DNA from: Methanobacteriota archaeon
GTDB lineage: Archaea; Methanobacteriota; Methanobacteria; Methanobacteriales; Methanobacteriaceae
DNA: 9,783 nucleotides
Assembly: GCA_023434825.1 (NCBI GenBank)
Contig: JAEYSH010000006.1
Location: 1-9,783, forward strand
Direction of reading: 5' to 3'
A model generated the notes under the pieces. It worked only from the letters and a program-made list of their open reading frames with translations, was not told the origin of the DNA and did not search any database. This document shows positions 1-6,000 of the stretch, in pieces; position 1 is the first letter of the stretch, and each line of letters opens with the position of its first letter. The translations under genes were made by a program, and so were the position numbers.

Positions 1-16
1 AAATATGACTGACCTA

Positions 17-24
17 TTTATATA
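17..24 (+). promoter_or_regulatory. Probable TATA box of the PAN gene
   Basis: An archaeal box A-like TTTATATA lies about 62 bp before the PAN start codon. It predicts initiation around 44-48 and a leader of roughly 40 nt. The surroundings are AT-rich, so this is a motif match, not a mapped promoter; no convincing BRE was seen. Confidence 0.45.
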
Positions 25-85
25 TTATTTTAAACTAATATTAAAGAACAAAATACAATAAAAAGTTCAGGAGTGAGTAAGGATC

Positions 86-1318
86 ATGGAAGACATGTCC
101 AAAAATATAATGAAAAAGACTGAAGATCTTAAAAAGGAAATTAAACTCCTAAAGGAAGAAAATACTAAAACAAAAAGAAATTTAATGTGGAAAGTAAGAA
201 AACTTGAAAAGGACAAAGTTTTAGTTGAAAATGAAAAAATGAGGCTTGACAGGGAAGTAAAATCCCTTAGGGGAGAAATAGAAAGATTCAGGTCCCCTCC
301 ACTTGTAGTAGCTACAATTACTGAAGTGTTAGAAGATGGTAAACTTGTAGTTAAAAGCAGCACTGGACCTCATTTCGTAATTGGATATTCACGTTTATTA
401 GATACAAATTCACTCGAACCCGGTGCAAGGGTTGCTTTAAATCAACAGACATTCAGCATTGTAAATGTTTTACCTTCAGAAAAAGATCCATTAATTTCAG
501 GTATGGAAGTTGATGAAAAGCCAGATGTAAGCTATGAAGAAATAGGCGGACTTGAAGAACAGGTAGTTGAAATTAAAGAAACAGTAGAATTACCTCTTAA
601 AAAACCAGAGTTATTTACAAATATTGGAATTGAACCTCCGAAAGGAGTGCTTCTTTACGGTCCACCAGGAACAGGTAAAACACTACTTGCAAAAGCAGTT
701 GCTAATGAAACCAATGCTACATTTATAAAGATAGTAGCATCAGAATTCGTTAAAAAATATATTGGTGAAGGTGCAAGACTCGTTAGAGGAGTATTTGAAC
801 TTGCAAAAGAAAAAGCACCAAGTATAATATTTATTGATGAAATAGATGCTATTGCAGCAAAAAGACTTAAAAGTTCAACCAGTGGTGACAGAGAAGTCCA
901 GAGAACACTTATGCAGCTTCTAGCTGAAATGGACGGTTTTGAAGCAAGGGGAGATGTGGGAATTGTTGCAGCAACCAACAGGCCTGACATTTTAGATCCT
1001 GCATTATTACGTCCGGGAAGATTTGATAGATTTATAGAAGTTCCAATACCAAATGAAGATGGTAGGATGGAAATCTTGAAGATTCACACAGGTAATATGT
1101 CACTTGAAGAAGAAGTAGATGTAAGACTTGTAGCCTCACTTACTGAAGGCGCTTCAGGTGCTGACCTTAAAGCAATATGTACAGAGGCAGGTATGTTTGC
1201 AATTAGGGAAGAGAGATCCACTGTTACAATGAATGACTTCATGGACGCAATTGATAAGATTGTAGGACTTGAAAAAGAAGAAGAAGTTAGAAGAGAAGCC
1301 GGTGTAATGTACGGTTAA
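86..1318 (+). CDS. pan: Proteasome-activating nucleotidase (PAN), AAA+ ATPase
   Basis: This is the hexameric cytosolic ATPase that unfolds proteins and feeds them to the archaeal 20S proteasome; it is homologous to the Rpt subunits of the 26S regulatory particle. The 410 residues match the normal length. In order: a charged N-terminal coiled coil (about 1-68), an OB-fold domain (about 72-135), then the AAA+ module. Visible motifs are Walker A GPPGTGKT (192-199), the aromatic-hydrophobic-Gly pore loop YIG (225-227), Walker B IIFIDEID (247-254), the sensor-1 region ATNRP (about 296-300) and the arginine-finger stretch RPGRFDR (309-315). The C-terminal MYG fits the HbYX motif that docks into the proteasome alpha ring and opens its gate. 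The start at 86 gives the usual length. AGGAG at 69-73 is 12 nt from it, a slightly long spacing, and a second in-frame ATG lies at 95. The gene looks monocistronic, with a T-rich tract after the stop. Confidence 0.97.
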   Translation: MEDMSKNIMKKTEDLKKEIKLLKEENTKTKRNLMWKVRKLEKDKVLVENEKMRLDREVKSLRGEIERFRSPPLVVATITEVLEDGKLVVKSSTGPHFVIGYSRLLDTNSLEPGARVALNQQTFSIVNVLPSEKDPLISGMEVDEKPDVSYEEIGGLEEQVVEIKETVELPLKKPELFTNIGIEPPKGVLLYGPPGTGKTLLAKAVANETNATFIKIVASEFVKKYIGEGARLVRGVFELAKEKAPSIIFIDEIDAIAAKRLKSSTSGDREVQRTLMQLLAEMDGFEARGDVGIVAATNRPDILDPALLRPGRFDRFIEVPIPNEDGRMEILKIHTGNMSLEEEVDVRLVASLTEGASGADLKAICTEAGMFAIREERSTVTMNDFMDAIDKIVGLEKEEEVRREAGVMYG

Positions 1319-1324
1319 TTTTCT

Positions 1325-1341
1325 AATTAATTTTTTATTTT
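1325..1341 (+). terminator. T-rich terminator after PAN
   Basis: A run of T residues (six, then five, separated by a single A) begins a few bases after the PAN stop. Oligo-T is the usual intrinsic termination signal in methanogenic archaea. The same T/A-rich stretch could instead contribute a promoter for the guide RNA 20 bp downstream. Confidence 0.45.
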
Positions 1342-1360
1342 TAAACTAAATTTAATTTAG

Positions 1361-1416
1361 GCCGATGATGAACCCTATGAGCTCTGATTGGTGATGAATG
1401 ATGGGCGAACTGAGGC
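1361..1416 (+). ncRNA. Box C/D guide sRNA (rRNA 2'-O-methylation)
   Basis: All elements of an archaeal C/D sRNA are present with ideal spacing in 56 nt. There is a terminal stem GCC (1361-1363) with GGC (1414-1416), box C ATGATGA (1365-1371), a 12-nt guide (1372-1383), box D' CTGA (1384-1387), a 3-nt linker, box C' GTGATGA (1391-1397), a second 12-nt guide (1398-1409) and box D CTGA (1410-1413). Two 12-nt guides and a short D'-C' linker are the canonical geometry for L7Ae/Nop5/fibrillarin assembly. The D guide ATGATGGGCGAA can pair over 11 contiguous bases (one G-U) with UUCGCCCAUUA, the A-loop (helix 92) stretch of 23S rRNA as I remember it. By the N+5 rule the target would be the C equivalent to about E. 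coli C2558. I could not name a target for the D' guide. It may have its own promoter or be processed from a PAN read-through transcript. Confidence 0.88.
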
Positions 1417-1611
1417 TAAAATCTTTAATTTTTCAATGTAAATATTTAATTTATTAATTTAAATTTTAAACATATTTTTTCTATATTTTCTTTTTAAATT
1501 TAATTACAATATTTTATATTTTTAAATATAAATCATATAAGATTAAAAAATAGTATTACTAATATAATTCAAATTTTTTATTATCATCTCTTTTATTTAG
1601 GAGAGCTTTAT
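1417..1611. other. AT-rich intergenic region upstream of the ZIP gene
   Basis: About 195 bp of nearly pure A/T sequence lies between the guide RNA and the ZIP start. The T-rich part at about 1423-1434 may terminate the sRNA. Several TATA-like words occur (for example around 1511-1530), so no single promoter can be chosen. The AGGAG at 1599-1603 is the ribosome binding site of the next gene. I see no ORF or other RNA here. Confidence 0.5.
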
Positions 1612-2424
1612 ATGATTGAAAATTTCCAGAATCTTAGTCCTATAATCCAAACTTTCCTTGCAACACTATTTACGTGGGGAATGACTGCTTTAGGTGCATC
1701 TTTAGTTTTAATGATTAATGGTATTGATAAAAGGATGCTTGATGGGGCTCTGGGCTTTGCGGGAGGAGTAATGATTGCAGCAAGTTTTTGGTCTCTTCTT
1801 TCACCTGCAATTGACATGGCTTCTGGAATGAATATTCCCTCATGGATTCCAGCAGCGATTGGATTTCTTTTAGGCGGATTTGCAATAAGTTTAGTAGACA
1901 AAATCCTTCCACACCTTCATCTAGGACTTCCAATGGAAGAATCAGAAGGTATTAAAACAAGCTGGAGACGCAGTACACTACTTATTTTAGCTATAACTTT
2001 ACACAATATTCCTGAAGGTTTAGCAATTGGAGTTGCTTTTGGAGCTGTTGCTGCGGGAATTAATTCTGCAACTTTACCAATTGCCATTGCTCTGGCTATA
2101 GGGATTGGAATTCAAAATTTTCCCGAAGGAATGGCTGTTTCAATGCCTCTTAAACGTGAAGGAATGACCAGTTTCAAAAGCTTTTGGTATGGTCAATTAT
2201 CTGCCGTTGTAGAACCTATTGCCGGTGTAATAGGTGCTGCACTTGTAATTTTTTCAACGCCAATTTTACCTTATGCTTTAGGATTTGCTGCCGGCGCAAT
2301 GATATTTGTAGGCGTTGAAGAGGTTGTTCCCGAATCCCAGCGAAACGGAAATGAAGATTTAGCCACTATGGGGGCAATGATAGGTTTTGCATTGATGATG
2401 ATACTTGATGTAGCATTTGGTTAG
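1612..2424 (+). CDS. ZIP-family divalent metal transporter (GufA/ZupT-like)
   Basis: This is a membrane transporter of the ZIP family, which moves Zn2+, Fe2+, Mn2+ and related ions into the cytoplasm. The 270 residues form about eight hydrophobic segments, normal for prokaryotic members. Two signature metal-site helices are visible: HNIPEG (131-136, TM4) and NFPEG (169-173, TM5). Near the C-terminus VEEVVPES matches the conserved acidic TM7 motif. The loop between TM3 and TM4 contains HLHLGLPMEESEG, a short His/acid-rich stretch like the variable metal-binding loop of ZIPs. A good Shine-Dalgarno (AGGAG, 1599-1603) supports the ATG at 1612. The metal cannot be deduced from sequence; the neighbouring DPSL ferritin and MntP make iron or manganese at least as plausible as zinc. 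Confidence 0.92.
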   Translation: MIENFQNLSPIIQTFLATLFTWGMTALGASLVLMINGIDKRMLDGALGFAGGVMIAASFWSLLSPAIDMASGMNIPSWIPAAIGFLLGGFAISLVDKILPHLHLGLPMEESEGIKTSWRRSTLLILAITLHNIPEGLAIGVAFGAVAAGINSATLPIAIALAIGIGIQNFPEGMAVSMPLKREGMTSFKSFWYGQLSAVVEPIAGVIGAALVIFSTPILPYALGFAAGAMIFVGVEEVVPESQRNGNEDLATMGAMIGFALMMILDVAFG

Positions 2425-2426
2425 CT

Positions 2427-2461
2427 TAAAAATTATGTCCAAAAGTTAGTTATAATTTTTA
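2427..2461 (+). terminator. Hairpin and T-run after the ZIP gene
   Basis: An inverted repeat TAAAAATTAT / ATAATTTTTA (2427-2436 and 2452-2461, 15-nt loop) begins 3 bp after the stop codon and ends in a T run. It could act as a terminator. The arms are entirely A/T, so the stem is weak and the T run may be the active part. Confidence 0.4.
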
Positions 2462-2503
2462 TTAATAATATATATCTAAATAATAATATTTGGAGGTATA
2501 AAT

Positions 2504-3055
2504 ATGGCTAAAGTTACACGTGAAATGGTTGAAGAAACGGGGATAAATGTAGATGAACTTGTTGAACTGCTTGTAAAAAATGCTGCTGCAGAATTAACAA
2601 CTTTCTATTACTATACAATCTTGCGGGTTAATTTAATTGGATTAGAAGGTGAAGGAGTTAAAGAAATAGCAGAATCAGCTCGTATTGAGGATAGAAACCA
2701 TTTTGAAGCTCTACTTCCACGAATTTATGAGCTTGGAGGAAAATTACCAGGACATATGAACGATTTCCATGATATTTCTGGCTGTCCTCCGGCATCACTA
2801 CCAGTAAATTCAACTGATACAATGGAGCTTTTGAAGGTTTTAGTTGCAGCAGAAAGATGTGCAGTAAGGCAGTATACTAATATATGTAACATAACTGCCG
2901 GTAAAGACCATAGAACTTATGATCTGGCACTTTCTATTTTGCATGAGGAAATTCAGCATGAATCATGGTTTTCAGAGTTTCTTGGAGAAGGCCCATCTGG
3001 ACATTTCCAAAGAAGGGGAGACACATCTCCATTTGTATCTAAGTTCCTTGAATGA
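2504..3055 (+). CDS. Dps-like ferritin (DPSL, 'thioferritin' type)
   Basis: This is a ferritin-superfamily four-helix-bundle protein of 183 residues, of the archaeal DPSL type. That family forms dodecameric cages which oxidise Fe2+ with H2O2 and store the product, limiting Fenton damage; database names often read 'DNA protection during starvation protein'. Candidate ferroxidase ligands are E30 (AAELTTFYYY), E62/D63 with H66, E117, and E149/H152 in an ExxH motif. Cysteines C94 (SGCPPA) and C119 (AERCAVRQ) match the cysteine pair that distinguishes DPSL proteins from ordinary Dps and bacterioferritins; C128 is an extra one. There is no signal peptide, so it is cytosolic. A strong GGAGGT (2492-2497) lies 6 nt before the ATG. 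The gene stands alone between a ZIP transporter and a convergent MntP gene, both of which handle divalent metals. Bacterioferritin proper is less likely because of the length and the cysteines. Confidence 0.85.
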   Translation: MAKVTREMVEETGINVDELVELLVKNAAAELTTFYYYTILRVNLIGLEGEGVKEIAESARIEDRNHFEALLPRIYELGGKLPGHMNDFHDISGCPPASLPVNSTDTMELLKVLVAAERCAVRQYTNICNITAGKDHRTYDLALSILHEEIQHESWFSEFLGEGPSGHFQRRGDTSPFVSKFLE

Positions 3056-3090
3056 ATTTTTAAGTAACATCAGTAATAATGAAATTCATT
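3051..3090. terminator. Inverted repeat between convergent DPSL and mntP genes
   Basis: AATGAATTT (3051-3059) and AAATTCATT (3082-3090) form a 9-bp perfect inverted repeat around a 22-nt loop. It starts at the DPSL stop codon and ends 8 bp before the 3' end of the opposing gene. It may be a bidirectional terminator; the role is inferred from position. Confidence 0.4.
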
Positions 3091-3098
3091 GAAATATT

Positions 3099-3653
3099 TT
3101 AGAAAAATATATTTTCTAATAAGATTTTAAGACCAATTGCAATCAATATTAAACCACCGAATATCTCTATTTTATTTTCAAATAGGTGTCCGATATTTTT
3201 ACCGATATAAACTCCTATAAGTGATAAAATAAATGTTATTACACCGATTATGATCACAGGTTCTAATATGGCAATATTAAGGAAAGCAAAACTTACTCCA
3301 ACAGCAAATGCATCAATACTGGTTGCAATTGAAAGAATTAACAGCTCTTTTAGTGAGAATACAGCGCATGTATCTCCATCTCCACCAGAAATCCCCTCAT
3401 AAATCATTTTAAGCCCAATACCAAGTAATAATGCGAAAGCTATCCAGGGTGCTAATACCGAAACAATTCCTTGAAGTTGTATTCCTGAAAACCATCCAAG
3501 AACGGGCATCAATGCCTGAAATCCTCCGAAAAAGAGTGCAATAACTAATGCATGCTTAATATTACATTTTAGGGTTAGGCCTCGGGTTATGGAAACGCTG
3601 AAGGCATCCATCGCCAATCCTATTGCTAAAAATATTATAGAAACGAAATCCAT
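3099..3653 (-). CDS. mntP: Manganese efflux pump MntP
   Basis: This is an inner-membrane Mn2+ exporter of the MntP family (formerly DUF204/UPF0059). The length of 184 residues and six hydrophobic segments arranged as two three-helix repeats are standard. The two repeat signatures with the functionally important aspartates are clear: LAMDAFSVS (D16) in the first half and TSIDAFAVGVSF (D114) in the second. An acidic linker GGDGD (90-94) separates the halves. In bacteria the family protects against manganese overload, often under MntR or the yybP-ykoY riboswitch; no such riboswitch fits here, because only about 100 bp of AT-rich DNA precedes the start. There is no Shine-Dalgarno in front of the ATG, and a TATA-like box lies about 30 bp upstream, suggesting a nearly leaderless mRNA. 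Its 5' region is shared with the divergent gene at 3754. Confidence 0.92.
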   Translation of the reverse strand: MDFVSIIFLAIGLAMDAFSVSITRGLTLKCNIKHALVIALFFGGFQALMPVLGWFSGIQLQGIVSVLAPWIAFALLLGIGLKMIYEGISGGDGDTCAVFSLKELLILSIATSIDAFAVGVSFAFLNIAILEPVIIIGVITFILSLIGVYIGKNIGHLFENKIEIFGGLILIAIGLKILLENIFF

Positions 3654-3680
3654 AGAATTCTATTTTATATTATTCAACAA

Positions 3681-3688
3681 TATAAATA
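3681..3688 (-). promoter_or_regulatory. Probable TATA box of mntP
   Basis: On the minus strand TATTTATA is centred about 31 bp before the mntP ATG (3653). This predicts initiation within a few bases of the start codon, which agrees with the lack of a ribosome binding site. The surrounding 60 bp are almost all A/T, so the assignment is tentative. Confidence 0.4.
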
Positions 3689-3753
3689 TTTTTAAAATAA
3701 AAGAATAATATTATTTTTTAATAGGATTAAAAAGCATTTAGGAAGTTATTAAC

Positions 3754-4179
3754 ATGGATCATGTAGTTTATTTGGATGCAAAGGCAAAAGAAATGGATAA
3801 ATTGATTGATGGGACTAAAAAGATGATTATTAGGGGTGCTGCAGGACGTAAAATGCCTTATGGACGAGTTAATGTTGGTGATGTTCTTTATTTTATTAAT
3901 AATAATGGTGAAGGCTTGATAAAAGTAACTGGGGAAGTTTCTAGTGTTTATAACTCTGAAAAGATGTCTAAAGAAGAATCTATAAAATTAGTTGAAGAAA
4001 ATCAAGATAAATTACAATTAAATCCACAACAATATAAAAGATGGGCTGGAAAACGATATCTTGTTTTAATTGAGCTAGAAAATGTGTTAAGTATTGATCC
4101 ATTTTCTATTGACCGTAGTGAATATGGGAATATGGATGACTGGTTGCCTGTAGATAAAATTGATTCTGTAATTGATTAA
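3754..4179 (+). CDS. Small PUA/ASCH-fold-like protein, function unknown
   Basis: A 141-residue soluble, charged protein that I cannot assign to a named gene. The order of elements resembles the PUA-like superfamily (ASCH, EVE and related archaeal domains): a strand with an IRG motif and basic patch (IIRGAAGRKMPYGR, about 25-38), a VGDVLYF turn-strand typical of these barrels (about 41-47), a strand ending in VTGEVSSVY, a charged helical segment (about 70-90), and a final strand RYLVLIELENV. Proteins with this fold usually bind RNA or modified nucleotides, but nothing here proves binding. A Shine-Dalgarno-like AGGA (3740-3743) lies 10 nt before the ATG. The gene diverges from mntP and is convergent with the UPF0280 gene, so it is probably monocistronic. 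Confidence 0.6.
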   Translation: MDHVVYLDAKAKEMDKLIDGTKKMIIRGAAGRKMPYGRVNVGDVLYFINNNGEGLIKVTGEVSSVYNSEKMSKEESIKLVEENQDKLQLNPQQYKRWAGKRYLVLIELENVLSIDPFSIDRSEYGNMDDWLPVDKIDSVID

Positions 4180-4183
4180 TTTA

Positions 4184-4197
4184 ATTTTAATTAAAAT
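4184..4197. terminator. Palindrome between convergent stop codons
   Basis: The 14-bp perfect palindrome ATTTTAATTAAAAT starts 5 bp after the stop of the gene ending at 4179 and covers the stop codon of the opposing UPF0280 gene. It provides a T run on both strands and so may terminate both transcripts. Being pure A/T it could also be compositional. Confidence 0.35.
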
Positions 4198-4919
4198 AAA
4201 TCAAATAGGTCGCCTAAAACTACTTTTTTATCTGTTTTAATGAGTTTTGGAATTTTTCCTATTGTCCCTGCTGATTCTCCAACAACGATCATAACTCCTC
4301 TAAAATAATTTTTAAAATCATCAGATCTATCAAGGCAGTTTTGAACTGCATCTTGTTCTATTCCACCCTTAGCTTCATTAGCAATACTGGTTGCAAGAGC
4401 ATCTGCAACACTGGCTTCATCAGCAAATACGGTAACTGAATCGGCTCTTCCAAGACTTATTGAATGGCCCACAGTTCCAGAAGAAGTACAAATTCCCATA
4501 GGAGTAGTTTCATGTTTTATTTTAAAGCCAATTTGCCCAGATAATGATGAATTTCCAGCAAAAAGCCCCATTACAACATCTTTATTTGTTTTAAGTGCAA
4601 TATCTCCACCATTTTCTACTATTGCGTATTTAGCACCCATATTTAACAAATAATTCATTGATAGCTCAGATATTGTTCCAGCAACAGCAGCCATTGGACC
4701 AACATCTGCAATTGCGCTGGCTTCAGCCATCATTTTAACTATGTATGGTGGTTCAAATACTTCTACTGGTTCAAAAGATATTAAAAAGTCTCTATTTTTC
4801 CTTATATAATTTATAAGTTCCATGCGCTGTTTTAAAATAAATTTATCAAGATTATGGTTTAATAAATCTGTTTTCAGCAGAATATTAGTTTCATCAATTT
4901 TAATGCGTTCTATAATCAT
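4191..4919 (-). CDS. UPF0280 family protein, ApbE-related fold
   Basis: A 242-residue UPF0280 protein, a family common in methanogens with no established reaction. It resembles the flavin transferase ApbE in motif order: GPMAAVAGTI (74-83), VENGGDIAL (101-109; ApbE has NxGGDI), TSSG (145-148), GHSISLGR (151-158; where ApbE has SHIIDPRTG) and SVTVFADEASVADALAT (161-177; ApbE SVTV..ADALAT). The DPRTG element of active ApbE is absent, so flavinylation activity cannot be assumed; flavin or nucleotide binding is an inference. There is no signal peptide or lipobox, so it is cytoplasmic, unlike most bacterial ApbE. The start is supported by a minus-strand AAGGA (4927-4931) 7 nt before the ATG. A short ORF of unknown function lies 79 bp upstream on the same strand and could be co-transcribed. 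Confidence 0.85.
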   Translation of the reverse strand: MIIERIKIDETNILLKTDLLNHNLDKFILKQRMELINYIRKNRDFLISFEPVEVFEPPYIVKMMAEASAIADVGPMAAVAGTISELSMNYLLNMGAKYAIVENGGDIALKTNKDVVMGLFAGNSSLSGQIGFKIKHETTPMGICTSSGTVGHSISLGRADSVTVFADEASVADALATSIANEAKGGIEQDAVQNCLDRSDDFKNYFRGVMIVVGESAGTIGKIPKLIKTDKKVVLGDLFDLF

Positions 4920-4998
4920 TTTGGTGTCCTTTTTGTTTAGAGAGATGTTAGAAATTAAATCTTAACGATTAAAACAAATAAATAGGTTAAATGTATTT

Positions 4999-5199
4999 TT
5001 ATTCATAATGTAGTTCAATTTCTTTTTCATATAAGTTTAATCTGTCTTCGTTTAATACTGAAATATATTTACCATCTTCATAAAGAAACCAGCTATCGTA
5101 TTTGGATTCATATATTTTTACAAAACCTAATTTGCAGATATTATCCTCTAATTTTTCTTTTGAACTGTTTTTAACAGTATCTATAATACTTTTTTCCAT
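4999..5199 (-). CDS. Small hypothetical protein, possibly 5'-truncated
   Basis: A 66-residue acidic ORF of unknown family. It has an amphipathic helical start (about 1-24) followed by strand-like segments (FVKIYESKYDSWFLYEDGKYISVLNEDRLNLYEKE), a pattern that looks like real protein. No Shine-Dalgarno precedes the ATG at 5199. The reading frame stays open for 19 more codons upstream (5256 to 5200; translates to FDDIQKEEDRVDEFIKNIT), equally charged and protein-like, but these have no ATG, GTG or TTG. They are headed by ATG-TGA at 5262-5257. The true product may be longer with an altered start, or this may be a decaying gene. It lies 79 bp upstream of, and on the same strand as, the UPF0280 gene. 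Confidence 0.5.
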   Translation of the reverse strand: MEKSIIDTVKNSSKEKLEDNICKLGFVKIYESKYDSWFLYEDGKYISVLNEDRLNLYEKEIELHYE

Positions 5200-5371
5200 T
5201 GTAATGTTTTTTATGAATTCATCTACTCTATCTTCCTCTTTTTGGATATCATCGAATCACATTAAAATCCAAAAATTCTAACTTTAATACGACATGATAT
5301 TTGTTATTAGTACATAAAATATTTAGATTACAAATTCTAAATTATTTTATACTAAGAGAATAAGTGATAAA

Positions 5372-5971
5372 ATGAGAAATACAAAAGAAATTCGTTCTGG
5401 AGAAGAGGTAATTTTCGAAACAAGACCTCGCTTTTTAATGTATTTAAAATCTGCAATAATAAAATTTATTGTAATATTATTGATAATATACTTTTTTAGT
5501 GCAATAGTCACTTTAACAGCCACATTTCAAAATTATATCATTAATTACGTCCAGTTTCCTCTTGTATATGCTGTTACCCTTATTTTAATGTTTGTAATGC
5601 TTATTTTGTTTCTATGGATCATTTGGGATTTGCTTACATGGAGATATACACAATACCTAATTACAAATACCAAAGTAATTTCTAAATCTGGAATTTTAAG
5701 AAAAAAAAGGTCTTCCATACATTTTGAGAAAATTCAAGATATAATGGTTTCCCAAAGCATATTCGAGCGAATTATAGCAAGTGGTGACATTGAAATCTAC
5801 AGTGGCCATGATTTCTCAACAATGCGGCTTTATGATGTTCCTAATCCAAATAAAATTGAAAATTTACTAAATCGTGCTATTGAGGGAGATTTTGAGTTTA
5901 GAGAGCCACCAAAAAGACGAGAGAAAGATGAAACTGTTGTAAGTAACTACGAAAGGAAATTTAAAAGATAA
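5372..5971 (+). CDS. Membrane protein with bacterial PH domain (YdbS-like, DUF304/bPH2)
   Basis: A 199-residue membrane protein. A short cytoplasmic N-terminus with the EEVIFETRPR motif (11-20), common at the start of this family, is followed by two transmembrane helices (about 26-50 and 62-87). Then comes a bacterial pleckstrin-homology-like domain (about 90-170) with the characteristic YLITNTKVISKSGILRKKRSSIHFEKIQDI run, and finally a highly charged tail (173-199). Family members are called YdbS/YdbT-like; their role is not established, though membrane stress or lipid-related functions are often suggested. GTGAT at 5364-5368, complementary to the 3' end of archaeal 16S rRNA, lies 3 nt before the ATG and supports this start. 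The TetR gene follows within about 30 bp on the same strand, but a T-rich run between them could separate transcripts. Confidence 0.82.
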   Translation: MRNTKEIRSGEEVIFETRPRFLMYLKSAIIKFIVILLIIYFFSAIVTLTATFQNYIINYVQFPLVYAVTLILMFVMLILFLWIIWDLLTWRYTQYLITNTKVISKSGILRKKRSSIHFEKIQDIMVSQSIFERIIASGDIEIYSGHDFSTMRLYDVPNPNKIENLLNRAIEGDFEFREPPKRREKDETVVSNYERKFKR

Positions 5972-6000
5972 AAAAATTTTTTTAATTTATTTTTACAGGA

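Noticed and set aside
67..363. Minus-strand open frame opposite the PAN N-terminus.
   Set aside because: Low-complexity Ser/Phe-rich translation, the expected shadow of a Lys/Glu-rich coiled coil.
655..990. Long open frame on the minus strand opposite the PAN ATPase core.
   Set aside because: It is antisense to conserved AAA+ motifs, is Ser/Ala-rich with no recognisable domain, and is explained by codon bias of the real gene.
1372..1383. The D' guide looks like the sense strand of a conserved 23S rRNA segment (GACCC..TGGAGCTT type).
   Set aside because: A guide must be antisense to its target; same-strand similarity over about 10 bases is likely chance and does not indicate an rRNA fragment.
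1436..1600. Short A/T palindromes and TATA-like words in the region before the ZIP gene.
   Set aside because: Expected by chance in sequence of this composition; none is long or GC-containing enough to support a call.
5257..5259. TGA in the ATG-TGA head read as selenocysteine.
   Set aside because: No SECIS-like structure was evident, and this lineage is not known to me to use selenocysteine; position two would also be unusual.
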